In this document: one piece after another, positions 6,578-12,949 of the stretch
Position numbering within the stretch: position 1 is the first letter of the stretch
Layout: each line of letters opens with the position of its first letter
NCBI GenBank assembly: GCA_900544965.1
Contig: UQXE01000041.1
Location: 1-12,949 of the forward strand
Direction: 5' to 3'
Origin: an uncultured Eubacteriales bacterium
Lineage (GTDB): Bacteria > Bacillota > Clostridia > Christensenellales > CAG-138
Length of the DNA stretch: 12,949 nt
Notes under the pieces: model-generated
Seen by the model: the letters and a program-made list of their open reading frames with translations, nothing else
Database searches by the model: none
What the model was told of the DNA's origin: nothing
Translations under genes and position numbers: made by a program

Positions 6578-6876
6578 GGCTTCGGGGCGGGGTGAGATTC
6601 CCCACCGGCGGTGATGCGGCATCATGCCGACGAGCCCGCAAGCGACAGTTTGTATACATTTATGCATACTGCCGCCGAGCCGGTTGGAATCCGGCGCCGA
6701 CGGTTGCGGCGACGCTTTTGCGAACCGTGTGTAACGCATATTGTTTGTTTCTAAATGCCTGTTTTTTCGCATTTAAGTGTGAAACAAATGATCAACGGCA
6801 GATTCCTGGCGGTATTTGCGTTAACAGGCGCTTCGTGCAGCTGTATATTGCTGCTAAAGTCCGGATGGGAGAGGCG
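6578..6876 (+). ncRNA. FMN riboswitch (RFN element) with an expanded P6 arm
   Basis: The conserved RFN blocks occur in order: CGGGGCGGGGTGAGATTCCC (6583-6602), ACCGGCGGT (6604-6612), AGCCCGCAAGCG (6633-6644), CCGGTTGGAATCCGG (6680-6694), GCCGACGGT (6696-6704) and AAAGTCCGGATGGGAGA (6856-6872). Helix P1 pairs GCTTC (6579-6583) with GAGGC (6871-6875) with one G-U. The aptamer binds FMN and normally shuts off riboflavin genes. Here it leads to a terminator and then ribU. It is odd in that about 150 nt separate the two strands of P6 (CCGAC at 6697, GTCCGG at 6859), which in typical members are joined by a few bases. The insert itself folds into paired arms. Confidence 0.93.
6705..6855 (+). other. 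Structured ~150-nt insertion in the P6 loop of the FMN aptamer
   Basis: Nested pairings fit one long extended arm. GCGGC (6706-6710) pairs with GCTGC (6850-6854) with one G-U. TAACGCA (6732-6738) pairs with TGCGTTA (6817-6823). TTGTTTC plus TAAATGC (6745-6758) pairs with GCATTTA (6769-6775) and GAAACAA (6781-6787) around a 5-nt bulge. GCAGC (6837-6841) could alternatively pair with GCTGC at 6850, so a switch between folds is possible. No open reading frame with a ribosome binding site is evident. Confidence 0.6.
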
Positions 6877-6891
6877 TTAAGCTTTTTTTGC

Positions 6892-6921
6892 GCTCCGAAT
6901 TATGTAATGCGGGGCTTTTTT
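6892..6921 (+). terminator. Intrinsic terminator of the FMN riboswitch expression platform
   Basis: GCTCCG (6892-6897) pairs with CGGGGC (6910-6915) with one G-U across a 12-nt loop, followed immediately by six T residues. It lies 16 nt after the aptamer, as expected for FMN-induced attenuation. The right arm GGGGC (6911-6915) can alternatively pair with GCCCC (6935-6939), which would remove the terminator. Confidence 0.7.
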
Positions 6922-7011
6922 GTTCCCGTTTTCAGCCCCCCTGCCAAGCGGTGCGCAACAGCGGATTAAGCCGCTATGGATAGAGGGCAAAAATCGATGG
7001 GAGGTTCTATA

Positions 7012-7602
7012 ATGAGGTCCACACGCGTAATTCGACTGGTTAAGATGTCCCTGCTTGCGGCGCTCAGCATAGTGCTGGTGTTTGTAAGCCACTTCTCAAT
7101 TTTTCCTTCGGCGCCGTTTCTGGAATACGATATGGCCGATATACCCATATTGATCGGCACGTTCATGTTCGGCCCGTGGCATGGCCTGATCCTGACGGCA
7201 GCCGTAAGCCTGCTTCAATGGCTTCTGATATCCCCGCAGAGCGGGTGGGTAGGCGCGATAATGCATCTGTTTGCGACAGGCGCTTTCGCAATCGTAGCCG
7301 GCCTGATATATCAGCGGCGGCATACCATCAAGGGGGCGGTAATCGCGCTTTTATGCGGCTCACTGGCAATGATAATAGCCATGATACCAATGAATATCTT
7401 TATATCGCCGTTCTTTGTAATGCTTATGATGGGCTATGAATCCTACAGTGAGGCCCAGTCGTTCTATGTTGATAACTTCCTGCTCATAAGCTTTGCGTTT
7501 AACATAGTCAAGGCGCTGGGCAATGCGCTATTGACGTTTCTGCTTTATAAATCAGCCGGCAAGGCGCTTAACCTGATAGGCCGCGGCAAAACGCCCGTTT
7601 GA
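7012..7602 (+). CDS. ribU: Riboflavin transporter RibU, ECF-type S component
   Basis: RibU is the substrate-binding membrane subunit of an energy-coupling-factor importer that brings in riboflavin and works with a shared EcfA/EcfA'/EcfT module, not present here. The 196-residue protein has about six hydrophobic segments. It carries the RibU hallmark FLEYDMADIPILIGTFMFGP near residues 36-55, followed by the membrane stretch of the S-component fold. The start at 7012 is chosen because GGGAGG (6999-7004) lies 7 nt upstream; an in-frame ATG at 6976 lacks a site. The FMN riboswitch and its terminator directly upstream confirm the substrate: high FMN should lower expression. A strong GC stem-loop follows the gene. 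Confidence 0.95.
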   Translation: MRSTRVIRLVKMSLLAALSIVLVFVSHFSIFPSAPFLEYDMADIPILIGTFMFGPWHGLILTAAVSLLQWLLISPQSGWVGAIMHLFATGAFAIVAGLIYQRRHTIKGAVIALLCGSLAMIIAMIPMNIFISPFFVMLMMGYESYSEAQSFYVDNFLLISFAFNIVKALGNALLTFLLYKSAGKALNLIGRGKTPV

Positions 7603-7624
7603 CGCGGCCGCGTTTAGGGCAATG

Positions 7625-7652
7625 GCGGGGGCGGGCTTTTCTCCGCCCCCGC
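7625..7652 (+). terminator. GC-rich stem-loop after ribU lacking a clear U-tract
   Basis: GCGGGGGCGG (7625-7634) pairs perfectly with CCGCCCCCGC (7643-7652) around the loop GCTTTTCT. The stem is very stable, but AGGCGG follows instead of T residues. It probably marks the end of the ribU transcript or protects its 3' end. A 12-bp palindrome ACGCGGCCGCGT (7602-7613) overlaps the ribU stop just before it. Confidence 0.5.
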
Positions 7653-7686
7653 AGGCGGATGTGCAGCGGTAAAACGTGCGGCGGGC

Positions 7687-7716
7687 TTGGCTTGGAGAGC
7701 GGTATAAGGATACAAT
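7687..7716 (+). promoter_or_regulatory. Candidate promoter of the broken HAD gene
   Basis: TTGGCT (7687-7692), an 18-nt spacer and TACAAT (7711-7716) lie 35 nt before the start at 7752. Matches are moderate. Confidence 0.35.
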
Positions 7717-7751
7717 AAACCGCGCTAATATCCGGATGAGGGGAATTGGAC

Positions 7752-8568
7752 ATGCGTAAAACCCTGTATATTTCTGATTTGGATGGAACGCTGCTCAACA
7801 GCGATAAACAGATATCGCGCTTTACCGCCAGCACCTTAAGCGCCCTGATCGATGCCGTATGCTTTTTTCATACGCAACGGCGCGCTCGAATGCTACATCG
7901 TCAAAGCTAACCGGCGGTATTTGCGCTAAAATGCCCGTAGTCATATACAACGGCGCGTTTATTCTTGATAACGCTTCCGGCAGGACGCTGCTAGCGAACT
8001 ATTTCCAGCCGGAGGACTTTAATCATATTTTTGAGCTGCTTCTCGAATATGAAGTGTATCCAATAATTTATTCCCATAACAATGAAACCGAACGGTTTTC
8101 CTACCTTTTTAGCAAGGTAAACGCGGGTGCCAGGGAATTCCTGGACATGCGCAGGAGGGATGCGCGGGACAATCCCGTAAGCTGTATAGATGATTTGCGC
8201 GCCGGCATGCCATTTTATATTACCTGTATTGACGAAGCGGAGAAGCTTATCCCATTTATAAAGCATTGAACCTCAGTTTCTCAAGCGTGTATCATAAGGA
8301 CATATACACAAAAAGGCAATGGCTCGAAATAATGCCGCCCTCCGTTAATAAGGCAAGTGCGGTCCTTAAACTGAAAGAACTGCTTGGGTGCGGCAGGATA
8401 GTTTCGTTTGGCGACGGGATAAACGATATACCGATGTTTAAAATCTCGGATGAGCGCTATACCGTTAAAAATGCGGCAGCCGAATTAAAGGCAATAGCTA
8501 CTGATATTATCGATAGCAACGACTGCGACGGAGTGGCAAAATGGCTGCTGCGCAATACAGGACTGTAA
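7752..8568 (+). pseudogene. HAD-superfamily (Cof-type) phosphatase, broken by two frameshifts
   Basis: Three reading frames together make one Cof-like HAD phosphatase of about 270 residues. Part 1 (7752-7910) starts after GAGGGG with 8-nt spacing and holds motif I, DLDGTLL at residues 9-15. Part 2 (from about 7859 to 8269) carries FSYATARS and PVVIYNGAFI, typical of the family. Part 3 (about 8250-8568) has SVYHKDIYTKRQWLEIMP and motif IV, GDGINDIPMF, followed by the usual C-terminal end. The frame moves by -1 at about 7850-7868 and again at about 8245-8266; each fits loss of one base (GCCGGTATG reduced to GCCGTATG; CCC-ATT reduced). Family members dephosphorylate sugar phosphates, nucleotides or flavin intermediates. 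The position after ribU makes a flavin link conceivable but unproven. Slippage is less likely because two shifts are needed. Confidence 0.85.
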
Positions 8569-8657
8569 TCCCTGCAATACAATAAAAAAGATAAATAATA
8601 TCTGTTTATATATAATTATGTCTTAATTGTGAACATCTCTTGTTAATGCGGTGGCGC

Positions 8658-8688
8658 TTGGCAGTTAATGAAACTTTTATGTTAAAAT
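8658..8688 (+). promoter_or_regulatory. Candidate extended -10 promoter of the permease gene
   Basis: TTGGCA (8658-8663) and TAAAAT (8683-8688), preceded by TG at 8680-8681, are 19 nt apart. The site ends 34 nt before the start codon in an AT-rich gap. Confidence 0.4.
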
Positions 8689-8722
8689 TAAATGACCATC
8701 TTTAAATATAGGAGGGCATTTT

Positions 8723-11700
8723 ATGTATACGGCAAAGCTTGCCAGGAGCGGAATGAAAGGACGAAAGCGGGACACCCGCATACTGCTTATCGTGCTGACG
8801 CTGTCGTTTATTTTCACCACAATATCCACCATACTCATATCAAGCATGGAATATACCGATGAGTTCCAAAAAAAGCAGATCTATGCCGAGTGGCAGGCGG
8901 CGCTGTTTAACGCCGACGAACAGACGGCTGAAGCGGTCAAGGCCAGCTTTGACACCGTTGGCGTGTCGCGCGTTATAGGCCAGAACCAGACGTTTGGCAT
9001 AGTCGGCACGATGGACGAGGGCTTTAAGGAGCTTGCCAACCTGTCGCTGGTCGAGGGCCGGTATCCGGAAGCCCCGGGAGAGGTGGTCATTGAAACCAAC
9101 CAGATTGGCAGCGCCACAGGTTCGCTGGGCGTGGGCGACAGTCTTCGCTCAACATTTAAGCTGATAGATGACGACGGGCCCAGCGATTCTTTTGAATATG
9201 TAGAGGTTCCGGGCGCCTATGACGAGGTAAATAAACAAATGCGTGAAAAGCTGGATTCCGGCTACTACGACGACGTAATATGGGAATACGCTCAGCAGCA
9301 GGGATTTGAGTATGGGCGCGACTCCTATGAATACCAAGTTTATTATAATGACATTATATCATCGTATTACAAAATTCAGCAAGACCGGTCTACGGACAGG
9401 AAGATGTACAATAAGGGCAACGTGGTTATCACCGTTGATACGCAATATATATATTATAGCTGTGAGCTCGATTATCTTCTTGATCCCGCTTCCTATCAAA
9501 GGGATATAAAGGAAAAGGGTGTGGTTTGCGGCCAGAATTATGAGATGAACATGAATCTTACCGTAGTAGGCATTGTAGAAACCTTCTCTGACAGATGGGA
9601 TACGGGCGTACAGTACATGCCGGTATCGTTTGTAACCGAAGAAACGGCGGACCAGCTGCTAAACGCGTTTAATGAGCTGATGGAGGAAATCCCAAAATCA
9701 GGCGGATTTAATTATGTGCAGAATACCAACTTATTTGTAAAATCAGATTCAACGGACGCGCTTTCCACATACAACGCGTTGAAGGAAAGCATGAGGGAAA
9801 TCTATCAGTCGCGCGAGGACTCACCGGAGCTGTGGATGGAATTAGATCATATCGACAGTAAGGCGATGATAAAAAAGGATTTGTTTGATTCGGAAAAATA
9901 CATTTTAAAAACCAGTTACTACAAGGATTTTAATATGCTAGTTCCGTACATTTTGAGCGACTATGAAGTTGACGGCGTTACGTTCGAAAGTATGGTTTTC
10001 GAAACTGAGGAATATGTAAACCTTGATCCGGGCAACGACAACGGTACATATGCTATATATCTTAAGAGGCCCTCGGAAATCTATGAAAATCCCGATAAAG
10101 TAGCACCAGCCCCTACTACCGTAGAGGCTATCAATGATAATGAACTGTGGACGGTGTTTGAACATGCGGGCCAGATGTACATAATGGAGTCCAGGAACTT
10201 TAACGAGGAAAGCTACATAAGGGATTGCAGCTATTATGATGATCCGTACCTTGCCATTGATTATATATACGACTACAACGCTGATAAGTTCGTAACTGTA
10301 TTACTGACGTCTGAGGACTATGAAAAGTACATTCCCAAGCCCCTATTGCAAGCCTCCGACCAGTTCACCGCAACATTGAATATAACCCTGCCTCCGGAGC
10401 GGTTTTATCCTGGCAAGGCCAACGAGAGCCTTAAATGGCTGGATGAGGATCCATATGAGAACGACATGTACGAGCTTAGGCTTAACAGGTTTGCAAACCC
10501 AAAGGACGCTGTAAAGTCCACCATGTCGCTTGCGGTTCAGGGCATCATATTCATAACTACCGTTTGCGCCGTGCTTCAGATTTTCCTCACTCAGATCAAG
10601 CGCAGGCGCAGAAGGCTTGCGGTTATGAAGTGCGTTGGCGCGACAAACGGCCAGGTTGGCGGCATGCTGACATGGGAAGGCATATACCTGCTTATGATCT
10701 CGCTGCCGCTGGGCGCGGCGTTGGGCTTTGGGCTGTCCTACGGGGGAATGATGCTCATGGGATCGATCGAGGGATCAAGGACGCTCATGTTCTTCGTCGA
10801 CTGGGAAAGCCTGGCGATAGGTTTCGCGCTGGGCATAGCCTCCCTGTTCTTGGGGATTCTGGTGCCTATGATCATGGCAATAAGAACGCCTTTGCGCGGC
10901 GATCTCGGCTCGTCCGGTAAAAAGAAGCCGGTGAAGCAGAGGTTGAAGGCCGGGTCTACCGGCGCCCGTCAGACATTCGCGTCCATATCGCGCAGGCACG
11001 CGCAGGCTAACCGCAGCCGCGTAACGCTGTCCTTTGCGCTGTCAACGTTTATTATAACCATCATTCTCATAACGCTGTTCTTGGATTACAGGGCGTTTAG
11101 CGACTATAACGGCAAGGTTGTTGAAGCGAATAAGCCCGAATACCTGGTCGCGGCCCCATACGGGCTGTCTGCAAAGGGCGTTGAAAGCGCGCTGGAAAAG
11201 CTGGATGAAGTGGATGGCCTCAAATCAATCTACATATATAAGGTTATAGAGGACGTCAACACTCTGCATACCGCCCTAAATGAAAACAGCGGGGATGTAA
11301 GCCCAATAATCAAAAAACTGGCCGAATCCATTCCGGATTCAATGCACCATGCGTTCTTCTCAGACGGAGCTTCTCGAACGCTATATGTTTCTGGGGAAGA
11401 GGGTATGGAAGAAGTAACGGTTGACGGTCCTGAGCAGGGAAGCTTTATTACCACGGCTTACGGAATTGACGTAGATATGCCGATTTATGAACAGCTGACC
11501 GGTTCGCTGACCGAGGGCCAGCTGGATAAAGCGGCTTTCCAGAAGGGCGAAGAGGTAATACTCATGGTACCCATGTATAAGCAAGGCAAAGGCGGAGGAA
11601 GCGTACCCGATAACCTTTATAAGCTGCCGCCGCCGCAGCAGGCGGGCGCGGCGCTGAGAAGCGCCAGGGATATGGCCCTGTCGCTGTCAAATGGGACGTC

Positions 11701-12592
11701 GCGGTATTATGAGGCCGATACATCCGTTAAGGTAGGCGATACGCTTACGCTGTATGGCAAGAACGTAAGCATCCCCATGGACTTTGGAACTGTGACAACC
11801 GAACAGACCAAAGCAGCGGTAAAGGTGGCCGGAATAATCCGCTATTTCCCGGGCGAGGAGATATGGCCGTTTTCCGCCAGCGATTCCCTATACACCGTTA
11901 TTGGCAGCTATGGCATGATAACCGATATAAATCCAGACGCAAACAACAAGTTGATGACGGTTAACAGGAGTTATATGCTGTCGATGAATACATTATATTT
12001 TGGAAACGCCCGGGGACGTACCGAGTTTTATATCAGTGCCGAGGATGGGGCTACCAGGAACAACACGGATCTGCCCCTACTAAGGATGGCAAAGGAGCTT
12101 AATTTCGTCTATGAAAACTACCGTGAAAGCAACTCGGCGCTGTTCTCAGAGGCCATCAACAATGCGCTTATCGTAGGCCTTCTGGGTTTCGCGGCGGCCA
12201 TGATCGCGCTGGTGATACTGGCAAACACCGTATCGTCGGCCATTGACCAGGAGCGCAAGCGTTTTGGAATACTTCAGTCCATAGGCGTGGAGGAAAAGAC
12301 GTTTAAGAAGCAGCAGTATATGACCGGCCTCAAGCATGGACTCCTGTCGCTTGCGATAGCAAACGCGGTAATGCTTATAGTCCTTTTCGTCTTCTCGTTG
12401 ATAAACAACGCCTGGCTTGACATGGGGTTCATGGATTATGTGAAGGACATGGTGTTTATCACCATGTCGAGATACCCATGGGCGATTCACTTCGCGCTGT
12501 GCGGGGCTTACCTCATAGTATCGCTTCTGATACACAGGATTCCCGTCAGGAACGTGCTTAAATACAGCCCCGTAGAAAATATACGGAGCTAA
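8723..12592 (+). CDS. FtsX/MacB-type ABC transporter permease with two large extracellular domains
   Basis: This 1289-residue membrane protein belongs to the FtsX-domain permeases, which use a separate ATPase for mechanotransmission, lipoprotein or peptide export, or drug defence. Hydrophobic segments fall at about 20-42, 606-625, 653-675, 696-720, 766-787, 1148-1172, 1205-1228 and 1254-1273. This gives two halves, each with one helix, a large external domain (about 560 and 360 residues) and three helices. The FtsX signatures RLAVMKCVGATNGQVGGML (about 632-650) and RKRFGILQSIGVEEKTFKKQ (about 1177-1196) lie just after the second helix of each half. The first external domain is rich in Tyr, Asp and Glu. 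The start follows TAGGAGGGC. No ATPase gene adjoins it upstream, and only repeats follow within the window. Confidence 0.9.
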   Translation: MYTAKLARSGMKGRKRDTRILLIVLTLSFIFTTISTILISSMEYTDEFQKKQIYAEWQAALFNADEQTAEAVKASFDTVGVSRVIGQNQTFGIVGTMDEGFKELANLSLVEGRYPEAPGEVVIETNQIGSATGSLGVGDSLRSTFKLIDDDGPSDSFEYVEVPGAYDEVNKQMREKLDSGYYDDVIWEYAQQQGFEYGRDSYEYQVYYNDIISSYYKIQQDRSTDRKMYNKGNVVITVDTQYIYYSCELDYLLDPASYQRDIKEKGVVCGQNYEMNMNLTVVGIVETFSDRWDTGVQYMPVSFVTEETADQLLNAFNELMEEIPKSGGFNYVQNTNLFVKSDSTDALSTYNALKESMREIYQSREDSPELWMELDHIDSKAMIKKDLFDSEKYILKTSYYKDFNMLVPYILSDYEVDGVTFESMVFETEEYVNLDPGNDNGTYAIYLKRPSEIYENPDKVAPAPTTVEAINDNELWTVFEHAGQMYIMESRNFNEESYIRDCSYYDDPYLAIDYIYDYNADKFVTVLLTSEDYEKYIPKPLLQASDQFTATLNITLPPERFYPGKANESLKWLDEDPYENDMYELRLNRFANPKDAVKSTMSLAVQGIIFITTVCAVLQIFLTQIKRRRRRLAVMKCVGATNGQVGGMLTWEGIYLLMISLPLGAALGFGLSYGGMMLMGSIEGSRTLMFFVDWESLAIGFALGIASLFLGILVPMIMAIRTPLRGDLGSSGKKKPVKQRLKAGSTGARQTFASISRRHAQANRSRVTLSFALSTFIITIILITLFLDYRAFSDYNGKVVEANKPEYLVAAPYGLSAKGVESALEKLDEVDGLKSIYIYKVIEDVNTLHTALNENSGDVSPIIKKLAESIPDSMHHAFFSDGASRTLYVSGEEGMEEVTVDGPEQGSFITTAYGIDVDMPIYEQLTGSLTEGQLDKAAFQKGEEVILMVPMYKQGKGGGSVPDNLYKLPPPQQAGAALRSARDMALSLSNGTSRYYEADTSVKVGDTLTLYGKNVSIPMDFGTVTTEQTKAAVKVAGIIRYFPGEEIWPFSASDSLYTVIGSYGMITDINPDANNKLMTVNRSYMLSMNTLYFGNARGRTEFYISAEDGATRNNTDLPLLRMAKELNFVYENYRESNSALFSEAINNALIVGLLGFAAAMIALVILANTVSSAIDQERKRFGILQSIGVEEKTFKKQQYMTGLKHGLLSLAIANAVMLIVLFVFSLINNAWLDMGFMDYVKDMVFITMSRYPWAIHFALCGAYLIVSLLIHRIPVRNVLKYSPVENIRS

Positions 12593-12625
12593 CCTACGGC
12601 ACATACATGGATTTACAGCCAGATT

Positions 12626-12667
12626 GAGACCGCCCCTAAACCATGAAAGCGGTTTAGGGGCGGTCTC
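12626..12667 (+). terminator. Perfect 17-bp stem-loop after the permease gene, without U-tract
   Basis: GAGACCGCCCCTAAACC (12626-12642) pairs exactly with 12651-12667 around an 8-nt loop, 34 nt after the stop codon. No T-run follows on either strand. It resembles the stem-loop after ribU and probably serves as a 3' boundary or partial terminator. Confidence 0.5.
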
Positions 12668-12684
12668 CTAGACTATCAAAAAGC

Positions 12685-12762
12685 GTGCGCAAGGTGTAAT
12701 TTTGGCCGTGCACGCCGCCCAAAATTACGGATTTAATATTTGCCTCCGGCGGCTTAGAACCT
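12685..12762 (+). repeat. Dispersed repeat copy A (78 bp)
   Basis: It matches copy B at 12842-12919 with two differences in 78 bases. It contains a 10-bp inverted repeat, GTAATTTTGG (12696-12705) with CCAAAATTAC (12719-12728). The first 32 bases also occur, inverted, at the left edge of the window. No coding sequence is seen in it. Confidence 0.9.
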
Positions 12763-12780
12763 ATTACCGCCATAGGCGGT

Positions 12781-12814
12781 TCACAAAACGGATTCCTCCG
12801 TTTTGTGAGTTTTT
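12781..12814 (+). terminator. Terminator-like hairpin within the repeat unit
   Basis: TCACAAAACGGA (12781-12792) pairs perfectly with TCCGTTTTGTGA (12797-12808) around TTCC, followed by G and five T residues (12810-12814). Just before it, ACCGCC/GGCGGT (12766-12780) forms a smaller hairpin. It may be the true terminator for the permease transcript. Confidence 0.55.
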
Positions 12815-12841
12815 CCACACCCGTTCGCTCACCGCTCACGA

Positions 12842-12919
12842 GTGCGCAAGGTGTAATTTTGGCCGTACATGCCGCCCAAAATTACGGATTTAATATTTGC
12901 CTCCGGCGGCTTAGAACCT
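12842..12919 (+). repeat. Dispersed repeat copy B (78 bp), 157 bp after copy A
   Basis: It is a near-identical partner of copy A at a 157-bp period. The bases before it (GCTCACCGCTCACGAGTGCGC) resemble the flank of the left-edge copy more than that of copy A. At its right end it runs into a perfect palindrome. Confidence 0.9.
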
Positions 12920-12941
12920 TTTTTGCAAAAAAGGTTCTAAG
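12910..12941. repeat. Perfect 32-bp palindrome at the end of repeat copy B
   Basis: CTTAGAACCTTTTTT (12910-12924) and its exact reverse complement (12927-12941) meet at a GC centre. Copy A has only the first ten bases (CTTAGAACCT) and then diverges, so the palindrome is a separable module of the repeat. As RNA it would be a hairpin with a T-run inside the stem. Confidence 0.85.
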
Positions 12942-12949
12942 AACTCCAA

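Noticed and set aside
7850..8266. Programmed -1 frameshifting in the HAD gene
   Set aside because: Two independent shifts would be needed, and the T-run is not a proper slippery heptamer in the incoming frame; loss of one G restores the conserved Gly in the first junction better than slippage does.
12146..12604. 152-codon minus-strand open frame at the end of the permease gene
   Set aside because: Antisense of the permease C-terminal membrane helices; no start signal.
12702..12893. Small open frames across the right-hand repeats
   Set aside because: They cover the repeat units and hairpins only, with no ribosome binding site; the repeats look non-coding.
1..12949. A large transposon bounded by the inverted repeat copies at both window ends
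   Set aside because: The content is ordinary chromosomal genes (radA, ribU, spo0A) without any recombinase, so two dispersed repeats at gene ends explain the arrangement better.

Overview
The window looks like a chromosomal segment from a Bacillota/Clostridia-type bacterium of intermediate GC. The basis is a Spo0A-family protein with a very well conserved sporulation-type DNA-binding domain, strong GGAGG-type ribosome binding sites, an FMN riboswitch driving an ECF riboflavin transporter S-component (RibU), and several short intergenic inverted repeats. No phage, transposase, CRISPR or plasmid genes are visible, and no tRNA or rRNA was recognised.

Layout. Positions 1-78 hold the edge of a dispersed repeat. 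On the minus strand, reading right to left, come a Nudix-fold protein with a damaged Nudix box (3238-2756), then, behind a terminator and a candidate promoter, a membrane-anchored beta-propeller-like protein (2646-1444) and radA (1419-79), which are 24 nt apart and probably co-transcribed. A divergent promoter region with a 10-bp-period repeat array (3239-3454) separates the Nudix gene from a plus-strand XRE-type regulator with a large unrecognised C-terminal region (3455-4921). A gene-free, hairpin-rich region follows (4922-5464), including a 200-bp element bounded by 24-nt inverted repeats. Spo0A is on the minus strand (6271-5465). Divergently, a sigma-A promoter and an FMN aptamer with an extra arm of about 150 nt lead into ribU (7012-7602). 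Next come a HAD/Cof-type phosphatase gene broken by two frameshifts (7752-8568) and a 1289-residue FtsX/MacB-type permease without a visible ATPase partner (8723-12592). The last 350 bases carry a 157-bp tandem array of the same repeat family found at the left edge.

How the parts work together. The left block (propeller protein plus radA) joins a DNA-repair gene to an unrecognised membrane protein. The centre places a sporulation-type regulator back to back with an FMN-controlled riboflavin importer. The most unusual point is the Spo0A receiver domain: the phospho-acceptor aspartate is replaced by glutamate (E56) and one of the two metal-binding acidic residues is serine (S11), while the DNA-binding domain is intact. 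This suggests a regulator that no longer depends on the phosphorelay. Second in interest is the FMN riboswitch with a long structured insertion in the loop normally closed by a few bases (P6). Function calls for RadA, Spo0A, RibU, the FMN aptamer and the FtsX-type permease are firm. The propeller protein and the XRE C-terminal region remain unassigned.
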